Shown: piece after piece, positions 59,496 through 64,000 of the stretch
Numbering within the stretch: position 1 is the first letter of the stretch
Layout: each line of letters starts with the position of its first letter
Notes under the pieces: generated by a model
Seen by the model: only the letters and a program-made list of their open reading frames with translations
Told to the model about the DNA's origin: nothing
Databases searched by the model: none
Translations under genes and position numbers: made by a program
Source: Galeruca laticollis
Taxonomy: Eukaryota; Arthropoda; Insecta; Coleoptera; Chrysomelidae
NCBI GenBank assembly: GCA_963921935.1
Contig: OY998175.1
Location: 682,001 to 746,000 of the forward strand
Length of the DNA stretch: 64,000 nucleotides
Reading direction: 5' to 3'

Positions 59496-61216
59496 TCATT
59501 GGTATAAAATCATTAGGAGTTCCCTCCTCTTTGCTTTCGACTCCTCAGGAGTCATTTCCTCCAAGACGGTGAAGACATGTTCTACGAAGGTGCGATTTTG
59601 ATTGAGTGGCTTCTGTAGAGTGGTTGCCAATTGTTTAGCAATACCCATCAAATCCTCTTCTGCCGTCGTATGCGTTTTCCTTTTTTTTGACTGGAAACAG
59701 AATAAGTATCTAAATATCGTTTGTATATTCATTATTCTTTTCAGTATTGTTTGGGAAATTAAACCACAATCCTTTATTTCAACATTTCTGTATTGTTACA
59801 GCTACTGGTATCAAGTATAAATGAAATTAATTGTCTCGACCCCTACTTCATGGAATCTACTCATTTTACTGTTTGAAATGAAACTTACTGTTTCTAGATA
59901 ATTCCACAGTATATTGAAAACTTTTAAAAACTAGAAGAAAATTGACAATTGTTTCGATATTAGATATCATCGTCAGAATGACAGAAGTTACATTTCATTT
60001 GATGCCTATTTGATATTTAATAATTACTTTGGCTAGATCAAGAAGTGACCTACCTAGTGATTGACTTAATATATGTTAATAGAAAAAATTCTGATTCTGA
60101 CGATTATATCTTATATCGAAACAATAGTCAATTTTCGTAGAGTTTTTAAAAGTTTTCAATATACTGTGGAATTATCTAGAAACAGTGTTTCATTTAAAAC
60201 GGTATAATATGTATAACCTGACAATTACAATTCGATATAATTCGACAAAGACAATCAATACTTTTTTGAAGTTTAAGACTGCAAACAGTTTTTACGTACT
60301 GTTAATGGACATTAAAGAATTTACCAGCAGTTGTCGAATTTTGTTGTGTCAGGTAGGGGCAAATATATTAACAACTATTATTCTTGAAAAGATGGCTAGA
60401 ATGCTACAATAACATTGAAATTCACATATAAAAAAGGTCCATTTCCCAAAAAATTACTAAAATAAGTATCTACATCTCAAGTCCATAATAAAACATACCT
60501 GATCGAGGCGTTTCATCCACTCTGCTTGGCAAATCCTCCCTGTTCTCCACCACATCTTCAGTTAGAGATGTCAAGCATTCCATCGTCGACCACGGAGATA
60601 CAGGTGACGACGACAGGCCAGGTGATGATAACGGCAATGAGGCAATTGACGCGGCTGATTGAGGTCTCGATGAACTAGGGCCAGGTCTGTGAAGGCCACT
60701 AGGTCCTGCATCCGGTGCCAAATTCTCACTGTTTGTATATGTCCTAAAAACAGAATTTTATGTAAACATGTGTCTTTTCAATAATAGTAAATTACTTACT
60801 TTCTTGGCCGGCTATACTTTTCAAAAAAAAGCATTTTTCTGAACAGGGGCCATTTTTCTTCTGCTGCCGACCCTGATCTACCACCCTCTCTTTTTTCTCT
60901 TGTAAATTTATTTCTTAGGCTTATCCAAGCCTTTTTGGATTGTTCCACTGAAAATACAAATTCTATGTTATTTCGCTACATTTTATAATCCAATTTAGGC
61001 TGGCAAGTGGTAAATATGTGTATCAATTTTCAACTTACCCGTAATATTAAGCACTGAGGCTATTTCGGCCCACGCGGCCTCCTTTTTGGAGGTGTTCTTA
61101 TAATCTCGATGTCTTAAATTAAATAAATATTCGTAATTTTGTATTAAATCAATTAATAAATTATGTAAGTCGGACTGGTCCATTTCTACATCAACATCCT
61201 CTTCCTCTTGAAACAT
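59496..61216 (-). CDS. Harbinger accessory protein with MADF domain (multi-exon, model partly uncertain)
   Basis: Partner gene, likely TIR-binding. Exon 1 61216-61039 (MFQEEEDVDVEMDQSDLHNL, LIQNYEYLFNLRHRDYKN, EAAWAEIASVLN), exon 2 60947-60800 (EQSKKAWISLRNKF, EEKWPLFRKMLFF), exon 3 60743-60499 (Pro/Ser-rich, SSSRPQSAASIAS), exon 4 59690-59496 (KTHTTAEEDLMGIAK ... ELLMILYQ, stop 59496-59498). Exons 1-3 join in phase with GT/AG introns of 91 and 56 bp. The W-Y-W pattern fits MADF/Myb-like; exon 4 is acidic/helical like a BESS region. Exon 3 to 4 is out of phase by one base at an A8 run, so either one A was gained or a small exon was missed. That intron also holds the inserted repeat at 59830-60205. 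Confidence 0.75.
59944..59976 (-). ncRNA. Hammerhead-like core, minus strand
   Basis: Reads CTGACGA, T, GATAT/ATATC with loop CTA, GAAA, ACAATTGT, C. Flanking ATT/AAT gives a three-pair stem I. Same architecture as 43449-43481. Confidence 0.42.
60097..60129 (+). ncRNA. Hammerhead-like core, plus strand
   Basis: Reads CTGACGA, TTATATCTTATATC as stem-loop II, GAAA, CAATAGTC. Flanking ATT/AAT gives three pairs of stem I. Stem II has lost its closing G-C pair relative to the minus-strand copy. Confidence 0.38.
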
Positions 61217-63885
61217 TTTTCGAAATACACAAACAATACAACAGCACAATTCAAAATCAAAATGGCAAATGGAACGAACCAAACTAAAACACAAGCTCGT
61301 TTCGTAAACAGCGCCACGACCAGTAAGAAATGTCAACTTCACATGCAGAAATCGCGCATCGCAAGAGTGAATCTGATTGGTGCTTTTAACTCGACAGCTG
61401 GTAGCACCAATAGTTTTCCTCATTTCATACTGCCAAAGTGCATCAATAAACAGTAGCTTATTTGAATGTAGCGCCTCTCTTAACTGACCGTGAAAACAGT
61501 AGTGTCAGTTTTGAGTTTAAAATGATTGGTAGAAACCAAGTCACGTGACACTAACTTCAGTTTTCATTGGTGGAACTGCGAATCACGAATAACAAGATAT
61601 AAAATTTGGTTATTTGGGAGCAACGGCGAACAACGTGGAAACGACGAACAACACGACAACAACGGTTTATAAATGCATGTATATGATATCAATGTTTTAT
61701 TTTCGACCAACGGGAATCACGAACAACGAATAACGAACAACAGAGTTTATAAATCCACCTTTAAAGAGTTAAAATCACGGTTAAAAGATCAACAGCTTAT
61801 GTTTACACGTCCAACGCAAGAAAATGAATCTGCCGTTCAAGCGAGCTACGTACTGCCGGAGTTGATCGCAAAACAGTCAAAACCATTGGGTGAAGGTTAA
61901 TTTATAAAAGAGTGCCTTGTAAAGGCCGCGGAAATTGTAAGTCCCGGCACCGTGAAGGCTTTTCAAAATATATCCTTGTCCCGGAATACTGTCGCTGAAA
62001 GAGTTACCGAGTTGGCTGCCAATATAAGCGAACAGATAAAAACAAAATCAGACTCTTTCATTGCATTTTCTATTGCCTGTGACGAAAGTACAGATGTGTG
62101 TGGTGTGGCGCAACTCGCTGTTTTCCTTCGTGCTGTTTATAGAGATATCAACGTTTATGAAGAATTACTGGAATTAGTACCATTGCATGATACAACAACT
62201 GGGGAGGATATTTTCAATGATGTTTATGGACTTCTGCAAAAGTACAATTTAGATTTGTCAAAACTGTATTCCGTTGCAACAGACGGAGCTCCTTCAATGA
62301 CTGGAGTAAATAATGGCTTCATTAAAATATTACAAACAAATATCAGAGAAACGGGCAGTGACAAACCAGATTTTCATCATGTTCATTGCATAATCCACCA
62401 AGAAGTTTTATGCTCAAAAGTGATCAAGTTGGAAAGCGTTTTAAAGTCAGTGAAAAAAATGATAAACTTCATAAGGTCACGTGGCTTGAATCAGCGACAG
62501 TTTTCTGCGTTTTTATGTGATTTAGAAAGTGAGTACACTGGTTTACCTTATTTTGCAGAAGTGCGATGGCTTTCGTGTTCTATGGTTCTCGATCGGTTTT
62601 GGAAACTCAAAGAAGAAATACGCCTTTTCATGGAAGTGAAAGAACAAGATGTCAGCTTATTATCCGACGTACCTTTTTTACAAGATCTTTCATTTATGGT
62701 AGACATCACAAAACACTTGTCGGACTTAAATACGAAATTGCACGTCAAGTTATAACAGATATGCATGATCATGTTAAAGCTTTCAAGTGTAAGATGATGC
62801 TGTGGAAAAACCAGTTGGCGGTGGATAATCTGTCACATTTTCCGACTTGCAAGGCGTATCAGGAAAGTACAAGTGGCCCAATATCATACAAAATGTATAC
62901 AGAGAAAATGGGAAGCCTTCTGTCAGAATTTGAAAAGCGTTTTCAGGATTTTAAGTCCCAAGAAAACAATTTTTCTTTATTTACTGGTCTTTTCACTATC
63001 GATATTGATAAAGTTCCCCCTCACTTGCAGATGGAAGTGATTGAGATTCAGTGTCAAACCCATTTAAAAGAAAAATTTGATAGTGTTGGTACATTCGAAT
63101 TTTATAAGTACTTGCCTTTTCAATACCAAGAAATGAGAAAACTTGCCTGTAAAATCCTGTCAATGTTTGGAAGTACCTAAAGTGTGAACAATTATTTTCT
63201 TTGATGTAAGAGAACAAATCTCCCGCAAGATCGCCATTGACGGACGCACACTTGGACGCAGTTTAAAAGTTATTTCCGCCGATAAATTCACGCCACAAAT
63301 AGACAACTTAATTAAAGACAAAAGATGTCAAATATCTGGCAAAAGAAGTTAATGTTTGTAAGTTTTTGTAATGTCCTTTTTATTGGAAATTTAATAAATA
63401 TACTTCTAACATAATAGTACTTTTTTCGTTAAGATTTTCAGTAGTTTGTCTTCTTTAAGATTAGGTTTTGCGGCCCACCTAGTCTATGGTCTTCATGCTT
63501 TTGGCCAACCAGTGACTTTGAGTTTGACATGGCTGCATTAGAGGTACGATTTAGGCAACTGTGACTCGCAGCAAACATATCCTTATTTCTAACCTCACAT
63601 ACACGTAGAAGCACAAACCGGCCCATCAAAACACTCTATATTAATGCTAGTTTTGCAAACTAATAATAAACTACATTAGTACGTACCTTGAGTCATTACA
63701 TTCTTACGAAAATGTTTCCAAAACACTATCAACTAGCTCCAAAACAGAAAATCGTTTGCAACAACTTAGTAACCGCACACGCACCAAACTTTGTCTCGCC
63801 ACTACAACCAAGCACTTAATTACTTATTAAAATTAAGTTGATACGATTTTTTAGGAGGCGGTACGATTTTGGCAACTCTCCTCTA

Positions 63886-64000
63886 ATTATTATAATTCAT
63901 TACCATTGCACTTTAATCAGATAATAAGAGGATTGATAAAATTTTCCACATACCTACTTTGGCATGTCGAATTTTTAACTTGGCACACTGTATTTTTTAT
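63886..64000. other. Flank right of pogo A; nothing recognised
   Basis: AT-rich sequence beyond the TA duplication of the outer pogo element, presumably the original target DNA that continues 50312-50676. Confidence 0.5.

Larger units (their letters stand above)
59830..60205. repeat. Inverted repeat with two hammerhead-like cores, inside the MADF intron
   Basis: 59866-60010 (inverted) and 60090-60205 (direct) share the same ~115-bp sequence ending AATTATCTAGAAACAGT. The whole is related to 43345-43560. It begins with TCTCGACCCCTACTTCATGG, also found at 43055-43074. The arrangement is head to head, as in Penelope copies at the window start. Confidence 0.7.
57552..61761 (+). mobile_element. 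Harbinger (PIF) element with both genes, inserted in hAT C
   Basis: Inverted ends TTAAAGCTGGATTTATAAAC (left) and, inverted, TTTAAAGGTGGATTTATAAA (right), continuing ACTCTGTTGTTC. The right end has ~90 bp of extra, similar GTTGTTCG-rich sequence. A 3-bp TSD is expected for this superfamily but could not be assigned because the target itself contains TTAAAG. It carries the nuclease gene on plus and a MADF gene on minus. Confidence 0.88.
57322..63352 (+). pseudogene. hAT transposase C (GTF2IRD2-like), split by Harbinger
   Basis: Part 1, 57322-57551: MSVSKPSGSKRK and a BED finger (IICLICNST...IKRHYDSHKTKFDKYTG). Part 2 resumes at 61762 (FKELKSRLKDQQLMF). TAA at 61898 replaces a Glu codon. Then VSPGTVKAFQNISLSRNTVA, IACDESTDVCG (first Asp), VATDGAPSMTGVNNGF (second Asp), HCIIHQEVLCSK, and EVRWLSCSMVL. 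A frameshift near 62745 leads to ITDMHDHVKAFKCKM and the helical region to 63178; after another shift the hATC relic EQLFSLM ends at 63352. The general order matches the insect proteins named general transcription factor II-I repeat domain 2-like, which are hAT transposases. Confidence 0.88.
56947..63535 (+). mobile_element. hAT element C, inserted in pogo A and carrying a Harbinger element
   Basis: Exact 8-bp TSD CATTAGAG at 56939-56946 and 63536-63543. Ends CAGCCATGTCAAAC and inverted CAGCCATGTCAAAC. Subterminal GCGGCCC repeats at 56964, 56984, 57021 and 63471 are typical of this hAT group. Without the Harbinger insert it is about 2.4 kb. Confidence 0.95.
50679..63883 (-). mobile_element. 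Outer pogo-like element A, split by three insertions
   Basis: TA at 50677-50678 and 63884-63885. Ends GAGGAAGGTTGCC (left) and its near-inverse GGCAACTCTCCTC (right). CCTAAATCGTACC and close variants recur next to both ends (50690, 50889, 50913, 63542-63556, 63845-63875, 56908), likely transposase sites. Subtracting the hAT-B, pogo-B and hAT-C insertions leaves about 1.55 kb, so it was a short deleted derivative before the insertions. Confidence 0.88.

Noticed and set aside
61208..61456. Plus-strand frame opposite the MADF exon 1
   Set aside because: Antisense shadow; the minus strand has a start codon, domain pattern and splice sites.
1..64000. tRNA or rRNA genes
   Set aside because: No cloverleaf with conserved A/B boxes or rRNA core sequence noticed on reading; a tRNAscan-SE run would be decisive.

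Overview
This is AT-rich animal nuclear DNA, almost certainly from an insect or other arthropod. There is no operon structure. The recognisable coding sequence is nearly all eukaryotic transposable elements: Penelope, Tc1/mariner, pogo, hAT, Harbinger, BEL/Pao and non-LTR families with insect-type proteins. The few introns that can be read are very short (56-62 bp, GT...AG). No intact ordinary host gene was found. The only host-type sequence is an intronless, broken ubiquitin-specific protease copy. The species cannot be named from the sequence alone.

Layout. 1-3868: two head-to-head Penelope-like elements (RT plus GIY-YIG) with a hammerhead-like motif at the 3' end. 3869-5871: 5'-truncated copy 1 of a Tc1/mariner-type element with DD82E spacing. 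7760-9065: DD41D mariner copy 1. 9713-12500: USP2-like retrocopy joined to a decayed reverse transcriptase. 12550-17471: ~270-bp inverted repeats enclosing decayed non-LTR fragments and a foldback element built of ~171-bp repeats. 20129-22575: mariner-like element with ~440-bp terminal inverted repeats (TIRs). 23440-25900: 5'-truncated non-LTR element with RNase H and a 16-bp target-site duplication (TSD). 26400-27030: second Penelope fragment. 28350-30963: DD82E copy 2. 33037-35372: DD41D copy 2 containing a foldback element. 35470-36115: BEL/Pao protease remnant. 37572-40708: third foldback element containing a GC-rich palindrome. 41345-43270: decayed gene resembling the insect DUF7869 family. 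44977-50140: DD82E copy 3 split by a hAT element with an intact 725-aa transposase.

50679-63883 is a stack of insertions. A pogo-like element, already internally deleted to ~1.5 kb, was hit by a hAT element (51585-54117), another pogo-like element (54159-56675) and a second hAT element (56947-63535). That second hAT carries a Harbinger element (57552-61761) with an intact spliced 420-aa nuclease and an opposite-strand MADF gene, and an intron of the MADF gene holds an inverted repeat with two hammerhead-like cores. Target-site duplications and reading-frame continuity support most of these steps. Joining the outer pogo pieces across two of the insertions restores one open frame.

The elements do not work together as a pathway; their relations are those of insertion history. 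Likely active or recently active are hAT-A (45252-48134) and Harbinger (57552-61761). Everything else has stops, frameshifts or deletions. Small non-autonomous palindromes and satellite-like foldback arms make up much of the rest. Long stretches (5872-7757, 17700-20126, 27040-28347, 31200-33030, 36120-37570, 43571-44974) hold nothing I can identify.
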